From positions 1 through 40,695 of the forward strand of contig CAIOLC010000257.1 of the NCBI GenBank assembly GCA_903859055.1: DNA of 40,695 bases. Direction: 5' to 3'. Shown here piece after piece: positions 28,020 through 38,833 of the stretch; positions within the stretch are counted from its first letter, which is position 1, and the number at the start of each line of letters is the position of its first letter. The translations under genes and the position numbers were made by a program. The notes beneath the pieces are model-generated. The model saw nothing but the letters and a program-made list of their open reading frames with translations. It was not told where the DNA came from and did not search any database. This DNA is from an uncultured Chlorobiaceae bacterium (lineage in GTDB: Bacteria > Bacteroidota > Chlorobiia > Chlorobiales > Chlorobiaceae).

Positions 28020-29045
28020 ATGTTGACCATTGTTGTTGACGCCATGGGCGGTGACCACGCTCCCGCCTGTGTGATAGAGGGAACTGTTCAGGCTTTGCAG
28101 GAGAGCGGTAACCGGTTTGAAATCATTCTTGTCGGTCAGTCTGATAAAGTTGAGCCGCTTCTTGCCGGATATGATCTCACTGCGCTGAACATGAGATTTC
28201 TTCATGCGCCGGAAGTGATCACCATGGAAGACATTCCGGCCACTGCTGTCAAGACAAAGCAGAATTCATCACTTGTCAAGGGCTTGCAACTCTGCAAGAC
28301 AAAGCAGGCGGATGCGTTTGTCAGCGCGGGCAATACCGGTGCGCAGATGGCAGCCTCGCTCTTTGTGCTTGGCAGGCTTCCCGGTGTGCTTCGGCCCACG
28401 ATATACGCCTACTTTCCGCGTCTGACAGAAGGGTTAACCAACATTGTCGATGTGGGGGCAAATGTAGACTGCAAACCTGAAAACCTTGTGCAGTTTGCTG
28501 AAATGCTGACCATTTATCAACGATATGGCGCTGGAATAGAGAGACCGCTTACCGGCCTGTTGAACATTGGTGGGGAGGAAGGAAAGGGGTCAGAGGTACT
28601 CAAACAGACATACCGACTCCTGAAAGAGGCGGCCAGCAAGGGAACGATAACTTTTCTGGGAAATATAGAGGGACACGATATCCTGAAAGGAGAGGCCACC
28701 ATTGTTGTTTGCGACGGAGTTGTCGGCAACACCATCCTGAAATTTGGTGAAAGTATTCCTGAATTCCTTGGCACCTTGTTCAAGCACTCACTTGAAGTGC
28801 TGCTACTTTCCGGCCAGATCAACAAGGAGAGTGCTGCATTGATTACCGGTATGTTCAAGAGCATGTTTGAACCCTTTGATGTCGAACAATTTGGTGGTGT
28901 ACCCTTTCTTGGTGTTGACGGCATCTCGATTGTCGGCCACGGACGCTCCTCCTCAAGAGCCATAAAAAACATGATCTACATGGCCGAACACATGATCGAA
29001 AAAAGAGTCAACGAGCATATTGCTGAAGTTCTGTCCGAACAATAG
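28020..29045 (+). CDS. plsX: Phosphate acyltransferase PlsX
   Basis: [24 protein letters not shown]...; [39 protein letters not shown]. Confidence 0.96.
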   Translation: MLTIVVDAMGGDHAPACVIEGTVQALQESGNRFEIILVGQSDKVEPLLAGYDLTALNMRFLHAPEVITMEDIPATAVKTKQNSSLVKGLQLCKTKQADAFVSAGNTGAQMAASLFVLGRLPGVLRPTIYAYFPRLTEGLTNIVDVGANVDCKPENLVQFAEMLTIYQRYGAGIERPLTGLLNIGGEEGKGSEVLKQTYRLLKEAASKGTITFLGNIEGHDILKGEATIVVCDGVVGNTILKFGESIPEFLGTLFKHSLEVLLLSGQINKESAALITGMFKSMFEPFDVEQFGGVPFLGVDGISIVGHGRSSSRAIKNMIYMAEHMIEKRVNEHIAEVLSEQ

Positions 29046-29063
29046 AAAAACTGCATTGAACGC

Positions 29064-30053
29064 ATGAAAGCTGCAATTACGGCCACAGCCAAATATTTAC
29101 CTCCCGATATTCTGAGTAATCGCGATCTTGAGCTGATGCTTGAGACCAACGACGAGTGGATTCGTTCAAGGACTGGCATCAGTGAGCGCAGGATACTCAA
29201 GGATCCAGCAAAAGCAACATCATACATGTGCGGTGAGGTTGGACGGCTACTGCTTGAAAAAAGGCAGATTGCTGCAGATGACATTGAGCTGATCATTATT
29301 GCCACCATGACGCCGGACATGCTTTTTCCATCGACAGCCTGTCTGGTACAGAGCATCATTGGCGCAAGGAACGCCTGGGCTTTCGACCTTAATGCTGCCT
29401 GCTCAGGATTTCTCTATGCGCTGAACGTCGCTTCGCGCTTTATCGAAAGCGGAGCACACAAAAAAGTGATGGTCATTGGTGCCGATATGATGTCATCAAT
29501 TATTGATTATACCGATCGCTCCACAGCAATTCTTTTTGGAGATGGCGCTGGCGGTGTTATCCTCGAACCAGCAAAAGAGGAGGGTTTCGGCATTCTTGAC
29601 ACTCGCATGTACTCTGATGGAGCAAGCGGCAAAGATCGCCTGCTGATGACTGGCGGTGGCAGTCTGCATCCGGCAACTCATGAGACGATCGATAAAAAAA
29701 TGCACTATATCTATCAGGATGGACGACAGGTTTTCAAGTCTGCGGTTGTTGCCATGGCTGATGTTGCTGGCGAAATCATGAGTCGTAATAACCTCTCTGC
29801 CAACGACGTTGACTATCTGGTGCCACACCAGGCCAATCAACGAATCATTAACGCCACTGCGGAGCGAATGGGAGTTGACGACGAAAAGGTGGTTTCAAAC
29901 GTTGCCCGTTACGGCAACACCACAGCAGGAACCATCCCAATCTGTCTGGCTGAACTTGATGAAGAGCAGAAGCTGCACACAGGTTCCAATTTGGTTCTGG
30001 TTAGTTTTGGTGCCGGCTATACATGGGGCGGCATCTACCTAAAATGGCAATAA
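29064..30053 (+). CDS. fabH: 3-oxoacyl-[ACP] synthase III
   Basis: [69 protein letters not shown]. Confidence 0.97.
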   Translation: MKAAITATAKYLPPDILSNRDLELMLETNDEWIRSRTGISERRILKDPAKATSYMCGEVGRLLLEKRQIAADDIELIIIATMTPDMLFPSTACLVQSIIGARNAWAFDLNAACSGFLYALNVASRFIESGAHKKVMVIGADMMSSIIDYTDRSTAILFGDGAGGVILEPAKEEGFGILDTRMYSDGASGKDRLLMTGGGSLHPATHETIDKKMHYIYQDGRQVFKSAVVAMADVAGEIMSRNNLSANDVDYLVPHQANQRIINATAERMGVDDEKVVSNVARYGNTTAGTIPICLAELDEEQKLHTGSNLVLVSFGAGYTWGGIYLKWQ

Positions 30054-30060
30054 GGAGATC

Positions 30061-30975
30061 ATGAAAGCTTTCGTTTTTCCGGGACAGGGCTCCCAATACT
30101 GCGGCATGGGCAAGGATATCTTTGACAATTTTGCAACTGCACGTTTGATGATGGAGAGGGCGAATGAGCTGCTCGGCTATTCGATAACCGATATCATGTT
30201 TTCAGGCAGTGAGGAGGAGTTGCGCCAGACAAAATATACCCAGCCAGCTATTTTTCTTCACAGCATCGCTGTTGCAACACTGATCGGACAGAATGATGTC
30301 GAAATGACAGCAGGTCACAGCCTCGGGGAGTATACCGCGCTCTGCTTTGCTGGATCCATCAGCTTTGATGATGCCATGCGCATTGTGGCAAAGCGTGGTG
30401 AGCTGATGCAGCATGCCGGTCAACAAAACCCTGGTACTATGGCTGCCATCATCGGCATGCCCGACAGCGCGCTTGAAGGACTTCTTGAGGAGGCTGGATT
30501 AGAGGGTATTGTTCAGGCTGCCAATTTCAATTCGCCCGGACAGATTGTTCTCTCCGGTGATATTGCCGCTATAATAAAAGCGGTAGCACTTGCCCCCTCC
30601 AAAGGGGCTCGCATGGCAAAAGAGCTGGTGGTTTCCGGGGCATTTCACTCCCCTCTCATGAAACCTGCCGAAACAGAGCTTGCCGCCGCTCTTGATGGTA
30701 TTGAGATAAAAAATGCCTCGATACCGGTCTGCATGAATGCTGTAGCCCGTCCGATAACTGACGCAGCAGAGATCCACCAGAATCTTATTCTGCAACTGAC
30801 CAGCTCTGTGCTCTGGTCGCAGTCAATCGAGGCAATGGTGCAAAACGGCATGACAGAGTTTATAGAGGTCGGCCCGCAGAAGGTGTTGCAGGGTCTGATC
30901 AAACGAATTGACAAAAGTGTAACGATCAGTGGCATCGACACTGCTGCGGATATTCAGGCTCTCAAAGCCTTGTAA
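30061..30975 (+). CDS. fabD: Malonyl CoA-ACP transacylase
   Basis: [50 protein letters not shown]. Confidence 0.96.
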   Translation: MKAFVFPGQGSQYCGMGKDIFDNFATARLMMERANELLGYSITDIMFSGSEEELRQTKYTQPAIFLHSIAVATLIGQNDVEMTAGHSLGEYTALCFAGSISFDDAMRIVAKRGELMQHAGQQNPGTMAAIIGMPDSALEGLLEEAGLEGIVQAANFNSPGQIVLSGDIAAIIKAVALAPSKGARMAKELVVSGAFHSPLMKPAETELAAALDGIEIKNASIPVCMNAVARPITDAAEIHQNLILQLTSSVLWSQSIEAMVQNGMTEFIEVGPQKVLQGLIKRIDKSVTISGIDTAADIQALKAL

Positions 30976-31056
30976 GGGCGACCTATCGGTAGCTCTGCTC
31001 ATTGCACAGAAAATTTATTGGCACCCTTGAATAATAAACATCAACCGACTGAAACT

Positions 31057-31794
31057 ATGTTTGAAGGAAAAATCGCTGTTGTCACTGGATCAGCCAGAGG
31101 AATCGGACAGGCTATTGCGTATAACCTTGCCGCCAGAGGTGCCGATATTGTGCTGTGCGACATTAAGGCTGAATGGCTTTCAGAAAGTGCCGAAGGGGTA
31201 AAAAAACTTGGCAGAAAGGCTTACTGTTTTGAACTCGATGTCACCAACGCCACTGCCGTACAGAATGCCTTTAACGACATTGCTGCTGAGACCGGAAGAA
31301 TCGATATCCTCGTTAACAATGCAGGCATTACCAAGGACGGCCTGCTGATGAGAATGAGTGAAGAGGATTGGGATGCCGTACTTACTGTCAATCTGAAAGG
31401 TACCTTTGCCTGCACCAAGGCGGTCAGCCGCATCATGATGAAGCAGCGCTCGGGATCGATCATCAACATCGCTTCGGTCGTCGGACTGATGGGCAATGCC
31501 GGACAGGCCAACTATGCCGCATCGAAAGGTGGAGTTATTGCCTTCACAAAATCCATTGCCAAAGAGTTTGCATCCCGCAACATCAGGGCAAACGCCGTTG
31601 CACCGGGATTCATTTCATCGAAAATGACCGATGCTCTCTCCGATGAAGTTCGCCAGAAAATGCTTGAGGCTATCCCTCTCGCCAGCTTTGGCACTCCTGA
31701 GGATGTAGCCAACGCAGTGGCATTCCTGGCCAGTGACCAGTCCTCATATATTACCGGACAGGTCATCAGCGTCAACGGCGGTATGGTTATGTGA
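31057..31794 (+). CDS. fabG: 3-oxoacyl-[ACP] reductase
   Basis: [66 protein letters not shown]. Start at MFEGK. Confidence 0.95.
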   Translation: MFEGKIAVVTGSARGIGQAIAYNLAARGADIVLCDIKAEWLSESAEGVKKLGRKAYCFELDVTNATAVQNAFNDIAAETGRIDILVNNAGITKDGLLMRMSEEDWDAVLTVNLKGTFACTKAVSRIMMKQRSGSIINIASVVGLMGNAGQANYAASKGGVIAFTKSIAKEFASRNIRANAVAPGFISSKMTDALSDEVRQKMLEAIPLASFGTPEDVANAVAFLASDQSSYITGQVISVNGGMVM

Positions 31795-31883
31795 TTTGGG
31801 CAAGCATCTTTTCTTTGTATATTGGCAGACTTTTTTAAAATTTTTCATTCTAACAACCCAACGTTTAATCAGGAGAACACACC

Positions 31884-32123
31884 ATGACTCAAGCAGAAAT
31901 CAAAGATAAAGTATACGACATTATCGTCAGCAAGATGGGCGTCAACAAAGATCAGATCAAATCGGACTCAAAATTTTCTGATGATCTTGGGGCAGATTCA
32001 CTTGATACCGTTGAGTTGATCATGGAGCTTGAGAGCGAGTTCGGTGTACAGATTCCTGATGAGGATGCAGAGAAGATCGGCACCGTGCAACAGGCTATTG
32101 ATTACATCGTCAACAAAAAGTAA
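31884..32123 (+). CDS. acpP: Acyl carrier protein
   Basis: [36 protein letters not shown]. Confidence 0.97.
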   Translation: MTQAEIKDKVYDIIVSKMGVNKDQIKSDSKFSDDLGADSLDTVELIMELESEFGVQIPDEDAEKIGTVQQAIDYIVNKK

Positions 32124-32173
32124 ACTGGCGTTACCGGAAAACATGCAAACGGCAAACAGATAAATCAGAAGCT

Positions 32174-33427
32174 ATGGCTCAGGATCGCAAGAGAATTGTC
32201 ATTACCGGAATAGGAGTTTTGACTCCTGTAGGTCTTTCCAAAGAGGAGTTCTGGAACTCCCTCTCTCAAGGAAGAAGCGGTGCGGCACCAATTACCTATT
32301 TCGATACCACCGATTTTGCGACAACCTTTGCCTGCGAGCTGAAAGGATTTTCGGCAACAGACCATATCGACAAAAAATCTGCTGACAGGATGGATCCATA
32401 CTGTCAGTATGCCGTTATCGCTGCCGGGCAGGCACTGACCGATTCAGGGCTTGACCTGAAGGCAATTGATCCGCTCAGAATCGGCGTGGTGCACGGCTCT
32501 GGCATTGGCGGGATGACCACCTACGAGCAGCAGTTCGAGACCTTTCTTTCACGAGGAGCAAGACGCATCAGCCCCTTCTTTATTCCCATGCTGATCCCCG
32601 ATATTGCAGCAGGGCAGATCTCAATCCGTTACGGTCTCATGGGGCCAAACTATGCAACCGCTTCTGCCTGTGCAACATCGCTTCACGCCATTATTGACTC
32701 GTACCTGCTGATTCAGGCTGGAATGGCCGATTATATGGTTTGTGGCGGTTCAGAGGCACCAATCACGAGGATGAGCGTTGGCGGCTTCAACGCAGCCAGA
32801 GCTCTTTCAACCGCAAACGACCGGCCACAGCAGGCATCTCGACCTTATGACCGCGACCGTGACGGCTTTGTCATGGGAGAGGGGGGAGGGTCGCTGATTC
32901 TTGAATCTCTGGATTCTGCAAAAGCACGCGGGGCAAAAATTTACGGTGAAATCGTTGGTGTCGGGGCAACAGCCGATGCTTACCACCTGACCGCCCCGCA
33001 CCCCGAAGGAATTGGTGCGGTCAATGCCATGAGAACGGCCATAACGATGGCGGGCATTACCCCCGAACAGATCGACTACATTAACACCCACGGCACCTCT
33101 ACTCCACTCGGAGACCTTGCAGAGATTGCCGCCATCAAGAGACTTTTTGGTGAACACGCCTACAAGTTGAGTATCAGCGCAACCAAATCGATGACCGGCC
33201 ACCTTTTGGGCGCTGCCGGAGTTGTCGAGTCAATTGCCTGCCTCCTTGCCTTGCAGCACCAGACGGTTCCACCGACGATCAACCTCGACAATCTTGACCC
33301 GATGGTTGACCTGGATGTTACGCCGAACACTCCGAAAAAACGCACTATAGAGTACGCTCTCAATAATGGCTTCGGCTTTGGCGGGCACAACGGCTCTATT
33401 ATTTTCAGGAACGGATCTTCGCTCTGA
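32174..33427 (+). CDS. fabF: 3-oxoacyl-[ACP] synthase II
   Basis: [71 protein letters not shown]. Confidence 0.97.
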   Translation: MAQDRKRIVITGIGVLTPVGLSKEEFWNSLSQGRSGAAPITYFDTTDFATTFACELKGFSATDHIDKKSADRMDPYCQYAVIAAGQALTDSGLDLKAIDPLRIGVVHGSGIGGMTTYEQQFETFLSRGARRISPFFIPMLIPDIAAGQISIRYGLMGPNYATASACATSLHAIIDSYLLIQAGMADYMVCGGSEAPITRMSVGGFNAARALSTANDRPQQASRPYDRDRDGFVMGEGGGSLILESLDSAKARGAKIYGEIVGVGATADAYHLTAPHPEGIGAVNAMRTAITMAGITPEQIDYINTHGTSTPLGDLAEIAAIKRLFGEHAYKLSISATKSMTGHLLGAAGVVESIACLLALQHQTVPPTINLDNLDPMVDLDVTPNTPKKRTIEYALNNGFGFGGHNGSIIFRNGSSL

Positions 33428-33437
33428 GGAGCTGAAA

Positions 33438-34277
33438 TTGCCAGCTTTGGAGAAATTGTGGGAAAGGCTGGTGGCTTTTGGGGGGTTTGGGGAGGCTGAG
33501 GATATAGAGAATAGGAATTATAGGACTAATACGACTGATGGGGCTGGGCAGACCACGGGGTGTGAGCTTTCAGAGGAGAGTATTGAGTATTTGAGGGGGA
33601 TTTTGGGAGAGGAGGCTGGATCCATGATGCTTTACCAGACAGCTTTGACTCACCGATCTTTTGTGCATAGACCTGCTACTGCAGAACCTGTAGAATCAAA
33701 CCAGCGTCTTGAGTTTCTTGGCGATTCGGTGCTTGGGCTGTTGATCTCTGACTACCTTTTCAGACTCTTTCCCGAAAGCGCTGAAGGTGAGCTTTCGAGT
33801 ACCCGCGCAAAAATTGTCAACAGTCGCTCCCTTGCCGCATTTGCCCGCACGATTGCGCTTGGCGACCATATCCGCCTTGGAGAAACGACCGATCACCAGA
33901 ACATCAGGAGTAGTGAGTCGGCCCTGGCTGATGCCTTTGAGTCGCTCATTGGCGCTATCTATCTCGACAAAGGGCTGCAGAAGGCCTATGATTTTGTGAT
34001 TCGCCATATCATTGAGCATGTCAACTTCAACACCATCGTTGCCGCCGAGCACAACTACAAAAGCCGCCTCATTGAGTACACCCAGTCGCACCATCTGCCA
34101 GCACCCGTCTACACGGTGCTTGCCGAAGCCGGTGCTGAACATGCAAAATCCTTTACCGTCACCGTAACCTGCAATGAAGCACTCCTTGGAACAGGAACTG
34201 CACGACGCAAAAAGGATGCCGAGCAACTGGCGGCCAGGGAGGCTATGGAGATACTTGACAGAGAAATTTCAGCTTAA
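33438..34277 (+). CDS. rnc: Ribonuclease III (proposed TTG start)
   Basis: YQTALTHRSF, QRLEFLGDSVLGLLISDYLF, ESALADAFESLIGAIYLDKGL, C-terminal dsRBD. GAGGAG about 4-5 nt before an in-frame TTG at 33438; the ORF is open further upstream, overlapping fabF. Confidence 0.9.
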   Translation: MPALEKLWERLVAFGGFGEAEDIENRNYRTNTTDGAGQTTGCELSEESIEYLRGILGEEAGSMMLYQTALTHRSFVHRPATAEPVESNQRLEFLGDSVLGLLISDYLFRLFPESAEGELSSTRAKIVNSRSLAAFARTIALGDHIRLGETTDHQNIRSSESALADAFESLIGAIYLDKGLQKAYDFVIRHIIEHVNFNTIVAAEHNYKSRLIEYTQSHHLPAPVYTVLAEAGAEHAKSFTVTVTCNEALLGTGTARRKKDAEQLAAREAMEILDREISA

Positions 34278-34610
34278 ATCTGATACACCTCCCAATAAGT
34301 GTCAAAACCCTGAGCATTCTTACTATTTTCTCGGCATCCTGGTTTTGAACGTCTGGTGTACATTGAATCGCCCTCTTGGTGTAACCCTTCAAGGGTCGAC
34401 TCAATGACTCTATCACATGCTTCAATTTTTTTGAAATCTCCACAGAGGTTTAACAATGAACCCCGCAGGCAAACATAATACCGTGAAACGACCCCGTTTT
34501 TCATCCATTATTTCCGTGGACGCTGCACATTCATGGCTTATAATGCTCTTGAGATTCCTCGCAATCCCAAGCAAAACAAAGATCATTGCGACCATTTCTA
34601 TGAAAGTCAA
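34274..34610 (-). pseudogene. Possible decayed coding sequence (two overlapping frames, uncertain IS110-like)
   Basis: Frame 1 MTFIEMVAMIFVLLGIARNLKSIISHE...; frame 2 ...KKIEACDRVIESTLEGLHQE..., loosely like the IEACDxxIE segment of IS110-type transposases. Weak. Confidence 0.2.
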
Positions 34611-34859
34611 TCTCCTGGTTTGATAATGTACTTTCTTGATTCCCTCTCTTCAGATAGAGAATTCCCTATTACTTTTTGCAAACATAACATCGTACATTGT
34701 TTGGACATTATCGCCCTCTTTCCAAGCGCGTTCTTTTTGCCATTGATGATGAAATGATTTTGATGGTTACTGCGCTTGATTGCCGCAGAAATCCTGACTC
34801 AATAAAGACAAAATTGCGCGGATGACGATTATCAAAAAAAGTGAAAATCACCACAACCT

Positions 34860-35288
34860 ATGATTATCAAGCAACTCTCGGTGTTTCTCGAAAACAGGAC
34901 TGGACGGCTGACGGAACTGACCGCTATTCTTGCCGCCAACGACATCAATATCTCGGCATTCAGTATTGCCGATACTGCCGACTACGGTATTCTGCGCATG
35001 ATTGTCGGACGGCCGGATGCGGCGGCAGAGATACTGCGCAAGGCGGGATTTGCCGTCAAAATTACTGATGTGGTCGGTATGATTATCCCCCACAGACCCG
35101 GCGGGCTGCACAAGGCGCTGCAGCTTATTTCCGACAATAACGTAGCCATTGACTACATGTACGCTTTCGCCTCTGGAGACTGTAAGGCCACCGTGGTTAT
35201 AAGAGCGGAATCGTTGCAGAAACTCATTGATGTCCTACAGGAGCACAAGATGGAACTGCTGCAGGAGGGGGATGTCTATCAGGTGTAA
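34860..35288 (+). CDS. Tandem ACT-domain protein
   Basis: IKQLSVFLENRTGRLTELTAILAANDINISAFSIADTADYGILRMIV and second ACT half GGLHKALQLISDNNVAIDYMYAF. Confidence 0.9.
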   Translation: MIIKQLSVFLENRTGRLTELTAILAANDINISAFSIADTADYGILRMIVGRPDAAAEILRKAGFAVKITDVVGMIIPHRPGGLHKALQLISDNNVAIDYMYAFASGDCKATVVIRAESLQKLIDVLQEHKMELLQEGDVYQV

Positions 35289-35377
35289 CCAATTACCAAT
35301 ATGTTGCTCCTACGGAGGCTTGTACTCCATTGCCCTGAAGGAGCCTTATGCTGTTAGTGATAACAACAAATACAATC

Positions 35378-36571
35378 ATGCCAAGATTTTCTAAAGCAGT
35401 TTCATCACTCCGCTCTTCCGAAATCAGGGATCTCATGACCCTGGCCTCAAGACCGGACATCATCTCCTTTGCGGGTGGAATGCCCGGCAACGATCTCTTT
35501 CCCGTTCAGGCGATTGAGGATCTTTTCAAAGCGCTCGACATCAAAAAAAAGCGCATTGCATTTCAGTACGGCCCGACACCCGGCCTTCCCTCACTGCTTG
35601 AGTCACTGAGCGGCTTCCTCGAAAAAAAGGGGTTGCCGGTACACACGAACCGACTGCTCATCACCACCGGCTCACAACAGGGGCTCAATCTGCTTGGCAA
35701 AGCCTTTATTGATCCTCACGACCCTGTCCTTGTCGAAAATCCCTGCTTTATCGGAGCCCTCTCGGCTTTCCGCTCCTACGACGCTGAACTGAGAGGTGTC
35801 CCCGTTGACCGCGACGGTATTGTCATGGAGGCGCTGCAACAAGAAATCGACAAAAAAGAGAAGCCGAAATTTCTCTACATCACACCCTATTTCCACAACC
35901 CGGCAGGGCTGCTCTACAGTTCTGAACGCAAAGAGCAACTTATAACCGCGCTTCAGGGGCGCGATATCCCGCTGATTGAGGATGATGCCTACGGCGACCT
36001 CTACTTTTTCGAAGAGGATCGGGAACAACTCAAGCCCATAAAGGCGATCAATCCTGAAGGAATTGAGATTTGCTATACCGGTTCATTCTCCAAAATTCTT
36101 GGCCCCGGCCTGCGACTGGGCTGGATGCTGGTGCCTGAAGAGATCTACCAAAAATGCGAACTGATCAAGCAATCCGCCGACGCCTGTTCGCCGAGCTTTA
36201 CCCAGGTACTGGCTGATGAGTTTATCCGCTCCGGCCAGATTTACAGCTATATCGCCACTGTTCGGCAGGAGTACAAAAGAAGGGCAAACGCCATGGTTTC
36301 TGCTCTCAAGGAACACCTGCCAAACTACGTCCAGTGGAACGAACCACGAGGGGGCTTTTACCTCTGGCTCACTCTGCCGGAAGAGACCGATGCTACGAAA
36401 ATTGTGCAACTTGCCATCGAGGGCGGCGCGGTGTTTGTGATTGGGAAGACGTTCGATCCGGCAGGAACGCACAACAATTCACTCCGCCTCTCCTATTGCA
36501 ACAACACCCTGGAGCAGATCGCCGAGGGAATTCCGATTGTGGCACGAGCCATACGGCAGGTGTGCGGGTGA
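35378..36571 (+). CDS. PLP-dependent class I/II aminotransferase (LysN/2-aminoadipate-like)
   Basis: MTLASRPDIISFAGGMPGNDLFP; LLITTGSQQGLNLLGKAFIDP; YTGSFSKILGPGLRLGWM. Confidence 0.92.
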   Translation: MPRFSKAVSSLRSSEIRDLMTLASRPDIISFAGGMPGNDLFPVQAIEDLFKALDIKKKRIAFQYGPTPGLPSLLESLSGFLEKKGLPVHTNRLLITTGSQQGLNLLGKAFIDPHDPVLVENPCFIGALSAFRSYDAELRGVPVDRDGIVMEALQQEIDKKEKPKFLYITPYFHNPAGLLYSSERKEQLITALQGRDIPLIEDDAYGDLYFFEEDREQLKPIKAINPEGIEICYTGSFSKILGPGLRLGWMLVPEEIYQKCELIKQSADACSPSFTQVLADEFIRSGQIYSYIATVRQEYKRRANAMVSALKEHLPNYVQWNEPRGGFYLWLTLPEETDATKIVQLAIEGGAVFVIGKTFDPAGTHNNSLRLSYCNNTLEQIAEGIPIVARAIRQVCG

Positions 36572-36631
36572 AAAAGCAACAATCAGCCAGCCCCCCTTCA
36601 CCGGCAAAACTTGAACAAAAACAGCAGCCCC

Positions 36632-38833
36632 ATGGCATCAAGCACGCATCAGGATCTCGCAGGATTTATCTGGAACATCGCCAACAAGCTCCGGGGCCCA
36701 TACCGTCCGCCGCAGTACCGACACGTCATGCTGCCCATGACCATCCTCCGCCGTCTTGATCTGGTGCTTGAACCAACCAAAGAGCCGGTGCTTGCCGAAC
36801 TGAAACGGCTGCAAGCCAAAGGGATAACCGGCCCGGCGTTCGAAGCCGCCCTCTCAAGAGTTGCCAACGGCGGCAACCGCAAACAGGCGCTCTACAACAC
36901 CAGCCCCTTCACCTTCCAGAAACTGCTTGGGGATGCTCCCAATATTGCCGACAACCTCATCTCCTATATCAGAGGCTTTTCACCCCGTGTTCGCGACATC
37001 TTCGAAAAATTCGAGTTTGAAAAGGAGATTGAAAAACTTGACGACAGCAACCGACTCTTCCTCATTGTCAAAGAGTTCTGCAGCTCAGAAATCGATCTCT
37101 CCCCGGCCAAACTCTCGAACCTCCAGATGGGCTACCTCTTTGAGGAGCTGGTCAGGAAATTCAACGAACAGGCCAATGAGGAGGCCGGAGACCACTTCAC
37201 CCCTCGCGAAGTTATCCGGCTCATGGTTGAACTGATGTTCGTCTACGAAGATGAGCTCTTCAAGGCTGGAAAATACAGCTCCATCTACGACCCGACAGCC
37301 GGAACCGGTGGTATGCTCTCCGTTGCCGAAGAGTACATCAAACGCAAAAACCGGGACGCCAACATTGAACTCTTCGGGCAGGAGTACAACCCGGAATCCT
37401 ACGCTATCTGCTGTTCCGACCTGCTCATCAAGGACGAGGAGATCAGCAACCTTGTCTATGGCGATACCCTCGGCATCAAGGATGCAAAAAGCCGCGCCTA
37501 CAACTTTTTACCGCAGGATGGCCACCCCGACAAACAGTTTCACTTCATGCTCTCCAACCCCCCTTTCGGTGTGGAGTGGAAACCTGAAAAAAGTTTTGTG
37601 GATGATGAAGCAGCCCAGGGGTTCAGCGGACGATTCGGAGCGGGGGTGCCGCGCATCAACGACGGCTCGCTGCTCTTTTTGCAACACATGATCTCCAAAT
37701 TCCACCCCTCACCCTCCAGCGGAGGCGACGGATCGCGCATCGCCATTGTCTTCAACGGCTCCCCCCTCTTCACCGGCGACGCAGGAAGCGGCGAGAGCAA
37801 CATCCGGCGCTGGATCATCGAAAACGACTGGCTCGATGCCGTCATTGCCCTCCCCGACCAGATGTTCTACAACACCGGCATCTACACCTACATCTGGATT
37901 GTCACCAACAAAAAGCCAAAAGAGCGAAAAGGGTATGTGCAGCTCATCGACGGAACCCGCCTCTTCCGCAAGATGAAAAAGAGCATGGGCAACAAGCGCA
38001 ACGAGCTCTCCGACGAGCATATCAGCGAACTGGTTCGTCTCTACGGCAACTTCCGCCAGAACACCCAGTGCACAACAGGGACCAACGGCAGTGAAGAGAA
38101 GCCCATAACCTCAAAAATATTCCGAAACTTCGACTTCGGCTACCTCAAAATGACCATTGAGCGCCCCCTCCGCCTCAACTTTCAGGCAAGCCAGGAACGC
38201 ATTGAACGCCTTACAAACGAAACCGCATTCCAGAACCTGATACTGAGTAAAAAGAGGTCGATTGATGCACAGGCAGAGGATTTCCGAAGCGGCAAAGCCA
38301 TGCAAGAGGCTCTGCTTGAAGCCCTGCGCGGCATGGAGAGTGACACACTCTACCGCAACCGCCCTGCCTTTCTGAAAGCGCTTGATGCAGCACTGAAAAG
38401 CGCCGATATAAAAATTGATGCCCCGCTGAAAAAGGCAATCCTCAGCACACTCAGCCAGCGCGATGAAAAAGCGGAGATCTGCCGCGACAGCAAAGGCAAC
38501 CCGGAACCCGATCCCGAACTGCGCGACACTGAACTGCTCCCGCTTCCTGACGACACTTTCCTTCCCCTGCCAATCGGCTACGAAAAAGATGCCGATAACA
38601 GCAAGCTCCTCAAACTGGTGCAGAGCCACTGCGAAGCGTATCTCCAGAGAGAGGTTCTGCCACACGTCAGCGATACCTGGATAGACCACACCAAAACAAA
38701 GGTCGGCTACGAAATTCCCCTCAACCGCCACTTTTACGTCTACAAACCACCGCGCCCGCTCGAAGAGATTGAGAGCGACATCAAAGCGCTCGAAACCAGC
38801 ATCCTCAACCTGCTCAGGGAGGTTGTTGAATGA
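36632..38833 (+). CDS. hsdM: Type I restriction-modification DNA methyltransferase subunit HsdM
   Basis: FIWNIANKLRGPYRPPQYRHVMLPMTILRRLD; GDHFTPREVIRLMVEL; DPTAGTGGML (motif I); FMLSNPPFGVEW (NPPF motif IV). Confidence 0.96.
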   Translation: MASSTHQDLAGFIWNIANKLRGPYRPPQYRHVMLPMTILRRLDLVLEPTKEPVLAELKRLQAKGITGPAFEAALSRVANGGNRKQALYNTSPFTFQKLLGDAPNIADNLISYIRGFSPRVRDIFEKFEFEKEIEKLDDSNRLFLIVKEFCSSEIDLSPAKLSNLQMGYLFEELVRKFNEQANEEAGDHFTPREVIRLMVELMFVYEDELFKAGKYSSIYDPTAGTGGMLSVAEEYIKRKNRDANIELFGQEYNPESYAICCSDLLIKDEEISNLVYGDTLGIKDAKSRAYNFLPQDGHPDKQFHFMLSNPPFGVEWKPEKSFVDDEAAQGFSGRFGAGVPRINDGSLLFLQHMISKFHPSPSSGGDGSRIAIVFNGSPLFTGDAGSGESNIRRWIIENDWLDAVIALPDQMFYNTGIYTYIWIVTNKKPKERKGYVQLIDGTRLFRKMKKSMGNKRNELSDEHISELVRLYGNFRQNTQCTTGTNGSEEKPITSKIFRNFDFGYLKMTIERPLRLNFQASQERIERLTNETAFQNLILSKKRSIDAQAEDFRSGKAMQEALLEALRGMESDTLYRNRPAFLKALDAALKSADIKIDAPLKKAILSTLSQRDEKAEICRDSKGNPEPDPELRDTELLPLPDDTFLPLPIGYEKDADNSKLLKLVQSHCEAYLQREVLPHVSDTWIDHTKTKVGYEIPLNRHFYVYKPPRPLEEIESDIKALETSILNLLREVVE

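Noticed and set aside
27229-34277. DUF177-rpmF-plsX-fabH-fabD-fabG-acpP-fabF-rnc as a novel gene cluster
   Set aside because: This is the widely conserved bacterial fatty-acid/ribosome cluster; ordinary order and content.
36334-36759. Plus-strand 141-aa ORF spanning the aminotransferase/hsdM junction
   Set aside because: Overlaps both real genes out of frame; composition typical of shifted frames of GC-rich coding DNA.
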